This document shows, piece after piece, positions 52,765 through 61,824 of a DNA stretch of 64,000 nt. The position numbers and the translations under genes were made by a program. Each line of letters starts with the position of its first letter. Within the stretch, counting starts at the first letter, position 1. Where the stretch lies: contig NZ_JAPLET010000009.1 in assembly GCF_026391055.1 (NCBI RefSeq), forward strand, positions 186,001-250,000, given 5' to 3'. The notes beneath the pieces were generated by a model. The model searched no databases. It saw only the letters and a list, made by a program, of their open reading frames with translations, and was not told the origin of the DNA. Origin of the DNA: Spirosoma sp. GTDB lineage: Bacteria; Bacteroidota; Bacteroidia; Cytophagales; Spirosomataceae.

Positions 52765-53163
52765 ATGAACCCTAGTTCTACGCTAAAGCACCTTTTCATT
52801 GTTACAGCAGCCATCAGCTTACTCAGTCTGCAAAGCTGTGCTACTATTTTTACCGGTACAAAAGACACCATTCACTTCGAGAGCCAGCCGTCGGGCGCTA
52901 AAGTTCAGATTCAGGGTCTCGACGTTGGGCGCACACCCGTCGATGTACCCGTAACGCGCAGTATTGCAGCCCGAACGGTAACTATGGCCCTCGATGGCTA
53001 CCACCCGCGTACGTTCGATCTAACCAAAGAATTTAACGCCGTAAGCGTCCTGAATCTGTTCGGTATTCTGGGCTGGGGCATCGACGTGGCCACCGGTGCC
53101 GTCATGAAGTACGACCAAAAAGCGTATTCGATGGAACTGGAAAAGAAGAAAGAGACGAATTAG
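52765..53163 (+). CDS. PEGA-domain lipoprotein
   Basis: ATG at 52765 (MNPSSTLKHLFIVTAAISLL) gives a signal peptide with lipobox LQSC (Cys about residue 24); the upstream part of the frame is not credible. The 132-residue product has a PEGA domain (about 35-105; FESQPSGAKVQIQGLDVGRTPV, ALDGYHPRTFDL), a short beta module of surface-layer proteins. It then has a glycine-rich segment (LFGILGWGIDVATGAVMKYD), as in YjbF/YidX-like small lipoproteins. Function unknown. Confidence 0.8.
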   Translation: MNPSSTLKHLFIVTAAISLLSLQSCATIFTGTKDTIHFESQPSGAKVQIQGLDVGRTPVDVPVTRSIAARTVTMALDGYHPRTFDLTKEFNAVSVLNLFGILGWGIDVATGAVMKYDQKAYSMELEKKKETN

Positions 53164-53227
53164 GCTTATTCTTAGCAAAATGTGCGAAGAACAACTACTC
53201 TAATCACCGCTTTCAACTAATTACTAG

Positions 53228-54490
53228 TCAAAACCGCTCGTGGATTTCCTTGAGCAGTTCGGCCGTTCGACGGCGCATTTCGCTGACAGTCTGGGAAAAG
53301 TTGTTATGCATGATGCTGAAATAAAGCAGCCTGTTCCGCTTTGTCAGTACATAACCGCTTAAGTTATACACGCCGGTCATTGAACCGGACTTAGCGAATA
53401 CGTAGGGTTTACCACTCATATCAAGGCTTTTTAGCGTTCCCGACTGCCCGGCGGCTGGCAATAGAGCAAATAACCGCTGTTGCGGTACTCTGGCATAAAT
53501 CCGACCAAGTAAGTCGATCAGCACATTGGGCGTAAAGAGGTTATATCGTGACAAACCCGAACCATCGACCCAGCGGGCTGAACCCTTGAACATGGTCGTA
53601 TGCTGAAGACTGTCGGTGGCTCGGTGCAACTCAGCCATTGGATTGAGTGGACCCGTGCTGTGTTCGGCGGAGGCCATGAACAGAACTTGCTCCGCAAATT
53701 GATTATCGCTCACGTAAAGCATCCGTTTGTAGAGCGAATCGGTCGGCGAACCCCGCAACAGCCGAGCGTCCGCTTCTATGGGCATGTTCACAACGCCCAC
53801 CGCCCGATGGAGCGTATCGGCCAGCAACTGAGCGGCCAATTCGCCCGACCATCGAAAGGGCACATCCTGCCGTTTGACGTTGTCATTGGCCGGACGCACA
53901 AACTGGTTTTCAAATTCACTTCGATGCACGCCACTCGGCGCATCGGCCACCATGCGGGTACTGTCGGTGAACCGGGCGGGGCTAGTTTTCCCGGAAGCAA
54001 ACCGAACCACGTTACCGTAAATAGGAAGCGGAGCTAGTTCGGCCGAGTAATCGTCGTTATAATCGTCCCAGGCCCAGCCTGGCCCGAAACGGGGTCCGGT
54101 GTAGTTAGCCGGTGAGAAAAAAAGCCGCTCTGGCCGACTCCTTAGAAAAGCCAGGGCCATGGTGTCCGGCAAATCGGGGTGCAGGAGTAACGGGTTGCCC
54201 GTTCCCCAGAAAATTACTGAATCGTTCCGGATGATGTACCGAAGGGCGGGTAATGAGTCGTGCAGCGAGAGCAGACCCGCATAAAAGCTGAAAAGTTTGG
54301 TATTCGACGCGGGCGTAAACGGTTTATCCGCATTATGCTGAATCAACGCCCGTTTCTGACTGGGGTCATACAGGGCCACCCCCGTAAAATGATCGGTATA
54401 GGTTGGGTTACTCCGTAACTCACGGCTCATTCGCCGGGCAGGCGAACAGGCAATGACCGTTAGCGAAAAAAGGAGCAAGATTGGTTTCAT
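53228..54490 (-). CDS. dacB: D-alanyl-D-alanine carboxypeptidase/endopeptidase, PBP4 type (S13)
   Basis: ATG at 54490 (MKPILLLFSLTVIACSPARR) gives a lipoprotein signal with Cys15 and 420 residues. The long upstream frame is read-through of a repeat. The penicillin-binding motifs are Ser62-Asn-Thr-Lys65 (SxxK), SDN in YVSDNQFAEQ and KSG in AKSGSMTG. It trims or cleaves cell wall peptides in the periplasm. The REP pair at 54491-54572 reaches its start codon, so the 5' leader would be a hairpin. Confidence 0.9.
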   Translation of the reverse strand: MKPILLLFSLTVIACSPARRMSRELRSNPTYTDHFTGVALYDPSQKRALIQHNADKPFTPASNTKLFSFYAGLLSLHDSLPALRYIIRNDSVIFWGTGNPLLLHPDLPDTMALAFLRSRPERLFFSPANYTGPRFGPGWAWDDYNDDYSAELAPLPIYGNVVRFASGKTSPARFTDSTRMVADAPSGVHRSEFENQFVRPANDNVKRQDVPFRWSGELAAQLLADTLHRAVGVVNMPIEADARLLRGSPTDSLYKRMLYVSDNQFAEQVLFMASAEHSTGPLNPMAELHRATDSLQHTTMFKGSARWVDGSGLSRYNLFTPNVLIDLLGRIYARVPQQRLFALLPAAGQSGTLKSLDMSGKPYVFAKSGSMTGVYNLSGYVLTKRNRLLYFSIMHNNFSQTVSEMRRRTAELLKEIHERF

Positions 54491-54572
54491 ACTTGTCTGA
54501 GCCAAGCTCCAGCTTGGCCTTGTATACCAGAATGGAGAACTAAGGCCAAGCTGGAGCTTGGCCCAGACAAGT
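54491..54572. repeat. Second REP pair (BIME-like), abutting the PBP4 start codon
   Basis: Arms 54491-54521 and 54542-54572 are near-perfect inverted copies over 31 bp. Each contains the palindrome CCAAGCTCCAGCTTGG. The architecture is the same as at 16599-16664 but the sequence differs. It fills the whole gap between the FG-GAP gene stop (54576) and the PBP4 ATG (54490). Confidence 0.85.
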
Positions 54573-54575
54573 GGT

Positions 54576-57500
54576 TTATTTTTTAACGAGCTGCTCGCCC
54601 GGCAGCAGCCACACACCCCGCGCTGACTGCCCGTAAAAGGAGGTGCCAAACGGAACTTCCTGCCGACGAACTTTCCCGTTTTTCAACCGCACTGTAACCG
54701 CTGTGGTAGCCGCATCAACCGGGGTGAACGTTTGCGGCTGTTGCACGGCAAATAGACGCAATGGACCTCTGTTTTCGGTAACGGCCAGGAGCGGATGCCC
54801 CTGCGCATCGGGCAGGCTAACGAGTGCTTTGGCGTTACCCGGTGCATAGAAGCCAGACTGGGCAATGGTCAGTGGCTTAAATCCACCCTTGCCGTCACCT
54901 TTCAGAATAAGACCGTTAAAGGCATCCATGCGTCCGGCTACCAGATCGCTGCCGTGTTCATTACCGACCAGCACCGCATCCAGATTTCCATCGCCGTCAA
55001 TATCCTGCGCCAACATACCGAAGAGTGGGGCCATTTGCGCCATGACGGGTAATGGTCTTACCTCAAACTTGCCGTTTCCTTTGTTCTCGACATAACTGCT
55101 CTGCATGTAGTTTGCCGTTAGTTTCAGCGCCTGAGCACGTTCCTCTTCGGTCAAAATCTGGCTCATAGTGGCTGCGCCAAACGGGGCGTAATTCACGAAT
55201 CGTTTTTTGATGCCGATCATCTGCTTTACCATATCGTCCCAGCCGAAATAAGGATACTCCTCGTACTGGCCTTTGGCGTTTTTGAAATAAACCGACGGAA
55301 ACGCATCGTAGAAGCCATTGTTGTCGAAGTCACCCGCATACATACGTACCGGCCGTTCGGCATTGGCGCGGAGTAAGGTGTTTAGGCCCGTATTCCCCAC
55401 CAGGTAATCAATGTCACCGTCGTTATCGAAATCGCCGGGGGTTATGGAGTTCCAGAAGCCAAGTTTATCGTTGAGTCCGCTGTTTTCGAGGGGCTGCAAC
55501 GTACCCTTCACATTGTGAAGCATGACAATGGGTGCCCATTCGCTGGCCAGTATCAGGTCAATATAACCATCATTGTCATAATCGGTCCAGAGCGCATCGC
55601 AGGTCAGGCCCGCCTTAGTGAGCGTTGGCGCTACCTGAGCGGTAGCATCCGTGAATTTCGGATGCCCTTTCTGACTGTCGTTACGTAACAGGTAACTCGG
55701 AACGCCCATCGGGTATTTGTTGGGCTCAACGCGTCCGCCAACAAACAAGTCAAGATCACCGTCTTTATCAACATCAGCCGCCTTTACGCAGGAGCCATTC
55801 ACCCGAAAGTCGGGCAGTGCATCCGGAGCCAGCGTGAAATTACCTTTGCCATCGTTCGTGTAAAGACGGTGACGCATGGTCTCTTTCATTTGTTCGGCCG
55901 TAAATTCGGGACTTCCACTGGCAATGTAAAGATCAAGATCACCATCGGCATCGGCATCAAAGAGCAGCAGCCCGGCATCTTCCGATAATTTGGCTGGCAT
56001 TGGTTTCAGAACGAAGCGGCCCGACGGCTGCTGCAGCAGCAACTCTGTCGAATATTTGGAGCTTCCCCCAACAACCAGATCGGCCAGGCCATCGCCGTTT
56101 ATGTCACCCACAGCCAGCGCCGGACCATACTCGGTGAGTTTATGCAACAGGGTTTTTTGCCCGTTGAAATCAATAATGTCGTTTTCTTCGTGCCTATAGG
56201 TAAGCCCTAAATCAGCCGTAATGTCCTGCACCAGCGTTTTAGGTGCCGAAATCGTTTCGTTGGTTTCGCCGGGTTTGGCATCGGCCGCTTTGAGAATGAT
56301 CGTCTGGTCGGCGTTGACGCTCGGCAAAATCTGTACCCGACCGCCGGGCCAGGTAACTTTCAGATTCTTGATTGTCGTGTTCTTGCCAAGGCCAAAGTGG
56401 GCAATAGGGTCGACACTCGACAGGAAACCCCGATAGGGCGTATGTTCGTAAAATTCCTTTCGGCCATCAGACAGCTCGTATTCGACCATAGCACCCAGGC
56501 CCATCGGGTTAGCGCCATCGCCTTTGAATTGAATCCGAAGAAAATGCGCCTGTTCCGTCTTTTTATCGGCCAGCGTATTTCGATAAACGAAAGCCTCATC
56601 ATCGATATTACTGACGACATAATCGAGGTCGCCATCGCCGTCGAAATCGGCATAAGCGGCTCCATTGGCAAAGTTCGGCTCACTCATGCCCCAGAGTTCG
56701 GTTACATTTTCAAACGTGGCGTCGCCCCGGTTGCGATAGGCATAATCGCTGACCTTTACTCTCGGCATTTTCTCGGTCAACTCTTTCCGAAGCGCATCGG
56801 TCAGATAGCTATTCACCGAACTATAATAATTCGTAAAGTCGCGGTCGGTAATATCGCGGGGGAAGCCGTTTGTTACCAGCAAATCCCGGTAGCCATCCTG
56901 GTCAAAATCAGCCAGTAACGGAGACCAGCTCCATTCCGTTTCGGCCACGCCAGACAGCATACTTACTTCGCTGAAAATTGGCATGTTTGCGTTTGCCGTA
57001 TCGGAAGGCCGTACCCCGGAAGGCCGTACCCCGGATGGCCGTACCCCGGATGGCCGTACCCCCTGATTTAGTTGGAGTGTATTGCGGGCGTACTGGTGTT
57101 CGTAGCCCAGCCGGTCCCATTCCTGATAGGCATAATAGCTGCTGGGGCCCATCAGGCTCTTCTTGCGAAGGTTATCTTCGGGCAGCATGTCCATTACAAC
57201 AATATCGGCCAGACCATCGCCATTAATATCCGCTACATCATTTCCCATGGCCGATGAGCTGGTATGCTTGAACGACTCATGTGCGCGGTTGGTAAACGTC
57301 CCGTCATGGTTATTGACGTAAAGCACATCGCTGCTGGCGAAGTCGTTGGTAACGTAAATATCCTTCCAGCCGTCGCGGTTTATATCGCAGATATTTACTC
57401 CTAACCCGAAGCCTTCGGCCAGTAGACCAGCCTTTAGTGTCACATCGGTAAAATAGGCATGTCCACGGGTCGAGTCGAAATCATTCCGGTAAAGCCGGTC

Positions 57501-58172
57501 GACGTTGGGTGATGTGCCGTCGTTGACACGTGCCCGTAAGTTAGTTGGGTTTTTGGGGTCGTCAATCTGGTCGACCAGTACGAACAGGTCCAGGTCGCCG
57601 TCGTTGTCGTAATCGAAAAAGGCCGAGTGGGTCGAAAACGTAGTATCCGCAATGCCGTACTCGGCAGCCATTTCCCGGAATTTTGGCGCGCCATCGCCAT
57701 CATTCCCCTGGTTGACGTAGAGCAGATTGGTCCGGTTGGCGGCTTTTTTGTGGAGGGTTGTGGAGACGTATACATCCATCTTTCCATCGGCATTCACATC
57801 CACCACAGACACGCCCGAGCACCAGCGGCCATTGCCGCCGACACCAGCGACCTGCGTGACATCCTTAAAATGGAGACTTCCGCCCGTTTCGGTCTCATTG
57901 ATATACAACCGGTTTGGCACCTGATTTCCGGCGAAGAAAACATCCGGTTTCTGGTCGCCGTTAAAATCGCCGACACCCACACCGCCACCGTTGTAGATGT
58001 ACTGGTAATTGAGAATGTTAAGCGTATCGCTATCGGTGATGGTATTCGCGAAGGTGATGCCGGTATCCGACGAATCGAGCCGCTCGAAAAGGGGCTTCTC
58101 ACGACAGCCAGTCAGTAAGAACAGAAACGCGACGGACACTACCCAACCGCTGTTTCGGAAAGATGATTTCAT
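54576..58172 (-). CDS. Giant FG-GAP/VCBS-repeat lipoprotein with ASPIC/UnbV domain
   Basis: A 1198-residue lipoprotein: signal peptide with lipobox LLTGC (Cys about 23), then many FG-GAP/VCBS blades with calcium-type loops (DFNGDQKPDVFF, DVNADGKMDVYV, DYDNDGDLDLFV, DKDGDLDLFVGG). An ASPIC/UnbV segment lies at about 575-640 (GFLSSVDPIAHFGLG then VTWPGGRVQ). It resembles CRTAC1-type beta-propeller proteins that Bacteroidota encode near SusCD genes, though none is adjacent here. A 60-bp tandem repeat inserts four GVRPS units at about residues 371-390. Probably a surface or periplasmic binding protein; ligand unknown. Confidence 0.9.
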   Translation of the reverse strand: MKSSFRNSGWVVSVAFLFLLTGCREKPLFERLDSSDTGITFANTITDSDTLNILNYQYIYNGGGVGVGDFNGDQKPDVFFAGNQVPNRLYINETETGGSLHFKDVTQVAGVGGNGRWCSGVSVVDVNADGKMDVYVSTTLHKKAANRTNLLYVNQGNDGDGAPKFREMAAEYGIADTTFSTHSAFFDYDNDGDLDLFVLVDQIDDPKNPTNLRARVNDGTSPNVDRLYRNDFDSTRGHAYFTDVTLKAGLLAEGFGLGVNICDINRDGWKDIYVTNDFASSDVLYVNNHDGTFTNRAHESFKHTSSSAMGNDVADINGDGLADIVVMDMLPEDNLRKKSLMGPSSYYAYQEWDRLGYEHQYARNTLQLNQGVRPSGVRPSGVRPSGVRPSDTANANMPIFSEVSMLSGVAETEWSWSPLLADFDQDGYRDLLVTNGFPRDITDRDFTNYYSSVNSYLTDALRKELTEKMPRVKVSDYAYRNRGDATFENVTELWGMSEPNFANGAAYADFDGDGDLDYVVSNIDDEAFVYRNTLADKKTEQAHFLRIQFKGDGANPMGLGAMVEYELSDGRKEFYEHTPYRGFLSSVDPIAHFGLGKNTTIKNLKVTWPGGRVQILPSVNADQTIILKAADAKPGETNETISAPKTLVQDITADLGLTYRHEENDIIDFNGQKTLLHKLTEYGPALAVGDINGDGLADLVVGGSSKYSTELLLQQPSGRFVLKPMPAKLSEDAGLLLFDADADGDLDLYIASGSPEFTAEQMKETMRHRLYTNDGKGNFTLAPDALPDFRVNGSCVKAADVDKDGDLDLFVGGRVEPNKYPMGVPSYLLRNDSQKGHPKFTDATAQVAPTLTKAGLTCDALWTDYDNDGYIDLILASEWAPIVMLHNVKGTLQPLENSGLNDKLGFWNSITPGDFDNDGDIDYLVGNTGLNTLLRANAERPVRMYAGDFDNNGFYDAFPSVYFKNAKGQYEEYPYFGWDDMVKQMIGIKKRFVNYAPFGAATMSQILTEEERAQALKLTANYMQSSYVENKGNGKFEVRPLPVMAQMAPLFGMLAQDIDGDGNLDAVLVGNEHGSDLVAGRMDAFNGLILKGDGKGGFKPLTIAQSGFYAPGNAKALVSLPDAQGHPLLAVTENRGPLRLFAVQQPQTFTPVDAATTAVTVRLKNGKVRRQEVPFGTSFYGQSARGVWLLPGEQLVKK
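57003..57062 (-). repeat. In-frame 15-bp tandem repeat, four copies
   Basis: Four units at 57003, 57018, 57033 and 57048: two of GGAAGGCCGTACCCC and two of GGATGGCCGTACCCC on the plus strand. They encode GVRPS repeats in a linker of the FG-GAP protein. Copy number changes would keep the frame. Confidence 0.95.
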
Positions 58173-58317
58173 GAATACTACTGTGCCTTTTTACGGTGGC
58201 AGACTGATTAGATTATCCCCAAATTTACCTATAAAAAATGCCCAAAATCATAGAGTACCTCTTTTTAATACAGGAAAGTGCTGTCTTCAGTGGTTGAAAA
58301 CCTTTTGATAATGTAGA

Positions 58318-58390
58318 TTTTTTAACCACAGAGAACTCAACCTCTGTGGCCTTAGTGCCGCAACGGCAGACCGTCTCTGTGGTTAAAAAA
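58318..58390. repeat. CACAGAG-type inverted repeat 3' of the flippase gene
   Basis: TTTTTTAACCACAGAGA (58318-58334) pairs perfectly with 58374-58390. The 39-base loop contains a further CCTCTGTGG copy. It abuts the flippase stop at 58392. The T-rich left end gives a T-run on the minus strand after the stem, so it can terminate that gene. Related to the repeat at 29814-29886. Confidence 0.75.
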
Positions 58391-58391
58391 C

Positions 58392-59927
58392 CTACTTTCG
58401 CTTCCGAAGTCGCGCCACCATCGGCTGAACCGTTCTGCGCTCAACGAACAGCATGGCTACTATAAACATCCCGAACAGGGCCATATGCACCGGTACGGCA
58501 ATCCAAAAGTTTGCGATGGGAAACTGCCAGCATGCCCAGATCAGCAATCCGGCGACCAGTATATACCCTGCCGCCGATCGAACATTATAGGGCACAGGAT
58601 AGTATTTTTCGCCCAGCACGTAGCAAAGCACCAGCATGACAAAACTGGATGTCAGAAAAACCACCACGCAGCCCATATAGCCCATTACAGGAATCAGTGC
58701 GATGTTTCCGACAATGGTAATGGTCGCTCCAATCAGCGTGAAAAGTGTTCCAAACTTCGTTTTGTCGGTGAGTTTGTACCAAAGCCCGATGTTTTGATAA
58801 ACGCCAAGAAACAAGTTGCCAAGCAGCAACAGCGGTACAATGTTTAACCCTTGCCGATAAGCCGGAGACAGCATGGCGGCTCCAATAACATCGACATTCA
58901 GGCTGACCCCTACCCAAATCACAACGCACACAATCGTAAACCATTTTGTGACCTCCGCTAATAATTCGGGCGAGTTTTTATCCTCTGATCGGGAAAAGAA
59001 AAACGGATCGGCGGCAAACCGGAACGACTGTGTAGCTAGTGCCATAAATACCGAGAGTTTGAAGCAGTTACCATAAATACCGAGGGCATCTTCACTGGTA
59101 AGCGCTACCCCATTTGCCCCCGTATAAAACCCGTCGGGCAGGTAGTGCCGAAGAAAAAGCCGATCCGTAAGGCTATTAACAACGTTGGCAAGCCCCGTCA
59201 GCATAATGGGATAAGCGTAGATGTATAGTACCTTGACATCGGGCCAGTTGAACTGAAATCGAAAGCCCCGAAACGCATTGCTCAGTAACAGGAAATAAAA
59301 GGAATTGGCCAGCAGATTAGCTAGAAAAATATAGCCGGGGCCTACCGAAGGGTCGTAGATATAACTGATAAATGGCTTTAAATCAGCGAGGTACTTTCCT
59401 AGTATGACATCGGGGCAGATCACCAGGAAAAACACGTTGAACGCCACGGTAATACCTACATTGAGGAGTTTAACCTTTACAAATTGCCGGGCTTTATTTT
59501 CTACCCGAAGGCGGGCAAAGGGTATGGCAATAATAGCATCAATGGCAACGATCAGGGCCGACCATCGGATAAATGTAGTTTGACCCGGATAATCGAGCCA
59601 AACGGAAATTTCGGGAGCCAGATACACCAAGACAACCGTGGCCGTTCCCGAAATCAAGAGGACCAGGCTAAGCGTTTCGTTAAACGTTTTTGGAAGAACT
59701 TCCGGTTTTCTGGCGGCAAATCGAAAAAAGGCGGTTTCCAGACCAAACGTGTACAGGACCAGCAACAGAGCGATGTAACTGTAGAATTCCACGTTCGACG
59801 ACATGTCTTTGGGACGGGCGAAAGCGTAGGTCTGAATGGGCACTAACACGTAATTGAGCAACCGGCCCAGAATTGTACTGACACCATATAGGGCGGTATC
59901 ACTCGCTAATTTTTTAAACGTACTCAT
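58392..59927 (-). CDS. Polysaccharide flippase (Wzx/MurJ-like, MOP superfamily)
   Basis: A 511-residue inner membrane protein with about 14 hydrophobic segments. It begins FKKLASDTALYGVSTILGRLLNYVLVPIQTYAF, the usual Wzx-type polysaccharide transporter start, and has RLRVENKARQFVKVKLLNVG and YAYPIMLTGLANVVNSLTDRLFLRHY in the expected places. It probably flips lipid-linked sugars across the membrane. No glycosyltransferase cluster is adjacent. ATG at 59927, divergent from purH. Confidence 0.88.
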   Translation of the reverse strand: MSTFKKLASDTALYGVSTILGRLLNYVLVPIQTYAFARPKDMSSNVEFYSYIALLLVLYTFGLETAFFRFAARKPEVLPKTFNETLSLVLLISGTATVVLVYLAPEISVWLDYPGQTTFIRWSALIVAIDAIIAIPFARLRVENKARQFVKVKLLNVGITVAFNVFFLVICPDVILGKYLADLKPFISYIYDPSVGPGYIFLANLLANSFYFLLLSNAFRGFRFQFNWPDVKVLYIYAYPIMLTGLANVVNSLTDRLFLRHYLPDGFYTGANGVALTSEDALGIYGNCFKLSVFMALATQSFRFAADPFFFSRSEDKNSPELLAEVTKWFTIVCVVIWVGVSLNVDVIGAAMLSPAYRQGLNIVPLLLLGNLFLGVYQNIGLWYKLTDKTKFGTLFTLIGATITIVGNIALIPVMGYMGCVVVFLTSSFVMLVLCYVLGEKYYPVPYNVRSAAGYILVAGLLIWACWQFPIANFWIAVPVHMALFGMFIVAMLFVERRTVQPMVARLRKRK

Positions 59928-60088
59928 GTAGAAATACCCACCTTGTGGTTTCGGCTTTCAGGCCACCGGGCTGACAAAGTTAAGACCTTTGGTTATCTTT
60001 GCACCTCAGGTTGAAACAGCCGGAAGCCTGTTTCACGAAAATTGCTACTTATCTAATGAAACAGCCGGAGTTTCTTCCGGCCAAGTCC

Positions 60089-61636
60089 ATGTCTCTTAAA
60101 ATCTCCTCTGCGCTGATTTCCGTTTTTTATAAAGACGGTCTCGAACCCCTGGTCCGGCTGTTGAACGAACAGAATGTTAAACTGTATTCGACCGGCGGCA
60201 CTCAGGCATTTATCGAACAACTCGGTATTCCGGTTACGGCTGTCGAAGACTTAACGGGCTATCCGTCCATTTTTGGCGGACGGGTTAAAACGCTGCACCC
60301 AGCTGTTATGGGTGGTATTCTGTACCGCCGGGAAATGCCGGAAGATCTGGCCCAGGCCGAACGGCATCAGATTCCCCCCATTGATCTGGTAATAGTCGAC
60401 TTGTACCCGTTCGAAGAAACGGTGGCGTCGGGCGCATCGGATGAAGACATCATCGAAAAAATTGACATCGGCGGCATTTCACTCATCCGGGCGGCTGCCA
60501 AAAATTACAACGATGTACTGATCGTTTCCTCACGGAGCCAGTACGGCGACGTGGTGAATCTGCTGACCGAGAAAAACGGTACGACCGATCTGGCCGACCG
60601 TCGTCAGTATGCTGGGAAAGCATTTTCCATCACTTCGCAATACGACACGGCCATTCAGGCGTATTTCGCCGGTGATCAGGCCCCGAAAGCTGATACAACC
60701 GGTACGGTTTACGATTTCAGAACGATGCCCGCCAGTCACCTTCGCTATGGCGAAAATCCGCATCAGCAGGCTACCTTCTATGGCGATCTGGAGGCTATGT
60801 TCGACAAGTTGCATGGTAAAGAACTGTCGTACAACAACCTGGTCGATGTAGACGCCTGCGTGAGTCTGATCGATGAATTTGCCGATACGGCCGACAAAGC
60901 GTTTGCCATCATCAAACACACCAATGCCTGTGGTATTGCTACGGCTCCAACCGCCAAAGAAGCCTACCTCAACGCCCTTGCCTGCGATCCGGTTTCTGCG
61001 TTTGGTGGCGTGGTCATTACAACGGCCACCGTCGATCTGGAAACTGCCGAAGAGCTGAACAAGCTGTTCATGGAAATTTTGATTGCCCCTGATTATACGC
61101 CGGAAGCTCTTACGCTGCTAAAATCGAAGAAGAACCGGATTTTGCTGAAGCGCAACGCCGTTGAATTGCCTTCGGTTATGTTTAAGACTATTCTAAACGG
61201 GGTGTTGGAACAGGATAAGGACAACCAGACCGAAACGGCCAGCCAGTTTACCACCGTTACTGACAAAGCTCCTACTGACAGTGAAGTTCGGGCGCTGGAG
61301 TTTGCGCTCAAGGTGTGTAAGCATACTAAGTCAAACACTATCGTTCTGGCCAAAGAAGGTCAATTACTGGCCAGTGGCGTTGGCCAAACGTCGCGGGTAG
61401 ATGCGCTTCGGCAGGCCATTGAAAAAGCCCATTCGTTCGGCTTCGACCTGAATGGCTCGGTAATGGCGTCTGACGCGTTTTTCCCCTTCCCCGACTGCGT
61501 TGAGATCGCCGGAAATGCGGGTATTACGGCGGTCGTTCAGCCCGGCGGCTCCATCCGCGACCAGGATTCAATCGATTACTGCAACCAGCACGGTCTGGCG
61601 ATGGTAACGACGGGGGTGAGGCATTTTAAACACTGA
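60089..61636 (+). CDS. purH: Bifunctional AICAR transformylase/IMP cyclohydrolase
   Basis: ATG at 60089 (MSLKISSALISVFYKDGLE) is chosen; the frame upstream begins at a TTG and has no family support. The 515-residue enzyme does the last two steps of IMP synthesis. The cyclohydrolase half (1-195) has YSTGGTQAFIEQLGIPV and GGRVKTLHPAVMGGILYRR. The transformylase half has RYGENPHQQATFYG, IIKHTNACGIA and the C-terminal QPGGSIRDQDSIDYCNQHG followed by TTGVRHFKH. Confidence 0.97.
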   Translation: MSLKISSALISVFYKDGLEPLVRLLNEQNVKLYSTGGTQAFIEQLGIPVTAVEDLTGYPSIFGGRVKTLHPAVMGGILYRREMPEDLAQAERHQIPPIDLVIVDLYPFEETVASGASDEDIIEKIDIGGISLIRAAAKNYNDVLIVSSRSQYGDVVNLLTEKNGTTDLADRRQYAGKAFSITSQYDTAIQAYFAGDQAPKADTTGTVYDFRTMPASHLRYGENPHQQATFYGDLEAMFDKLHGKELSYNNLVDVDACVSLIDEFADTADKAFAIIKHTNACGIATAPTAKEAYLNALACDPVSAFGGVVITTATVDLETAEELNKLFMEILIAPDYTPEALTLLKSKKNRILLKRNAVELPSVMFKTILNGVLEQDKDNQTETASQFTTVTDKAPTDSEVRALEFALKVCKHTKSNTIVLAKEGQLLASGVGQTSRVDALRQAIEKAHSFGFDLNGSVMASDAFFPFPDCVEIAGNAGITAVVQPGGSIRDQDSIDYCNQHGLAMVTTGVRHFKH

Positions 61637-61654
61637 CCGCACGGACGGCCCCGA

Positions 61655-61816
61655 GGGATTTTAAGAGGATTTGAGGATTTTTCAAGATTAATGCATTTAG
61701 CAATTGCTTAACATGATCTTGAAAAATCCTTTCTATACTTTAAACGCGTCTGGATTTTATGAATGGTTGGTTTATGGACGTAATCTTGAAAATCTTTTAA
61801 ATCTTCTTAAAATCCC
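61655..61816. repeat. Inverted repeat with two alternative right arms between purH and plsC
   Basis: The left arm (61655-61690) can pair over about 36 bp with 61781-61816. Alternatively its 15-bp core 61674-61688 (AGGATTTTTCAAGAT) pairs perfectly with 61716-61730. The two pairings exclude each other. The element begins 18 bp after the purH stop and ends 8 bp before the plsC ATG. Confidence 0.65.
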
Positions 61817-61824
61817 GGTCAGCG

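Noticed and set aside
57003-57062. Possible CRISPR array
   Set aside because: The 15-bp units are directly adjacent with no spacers and lie in a coding frame.
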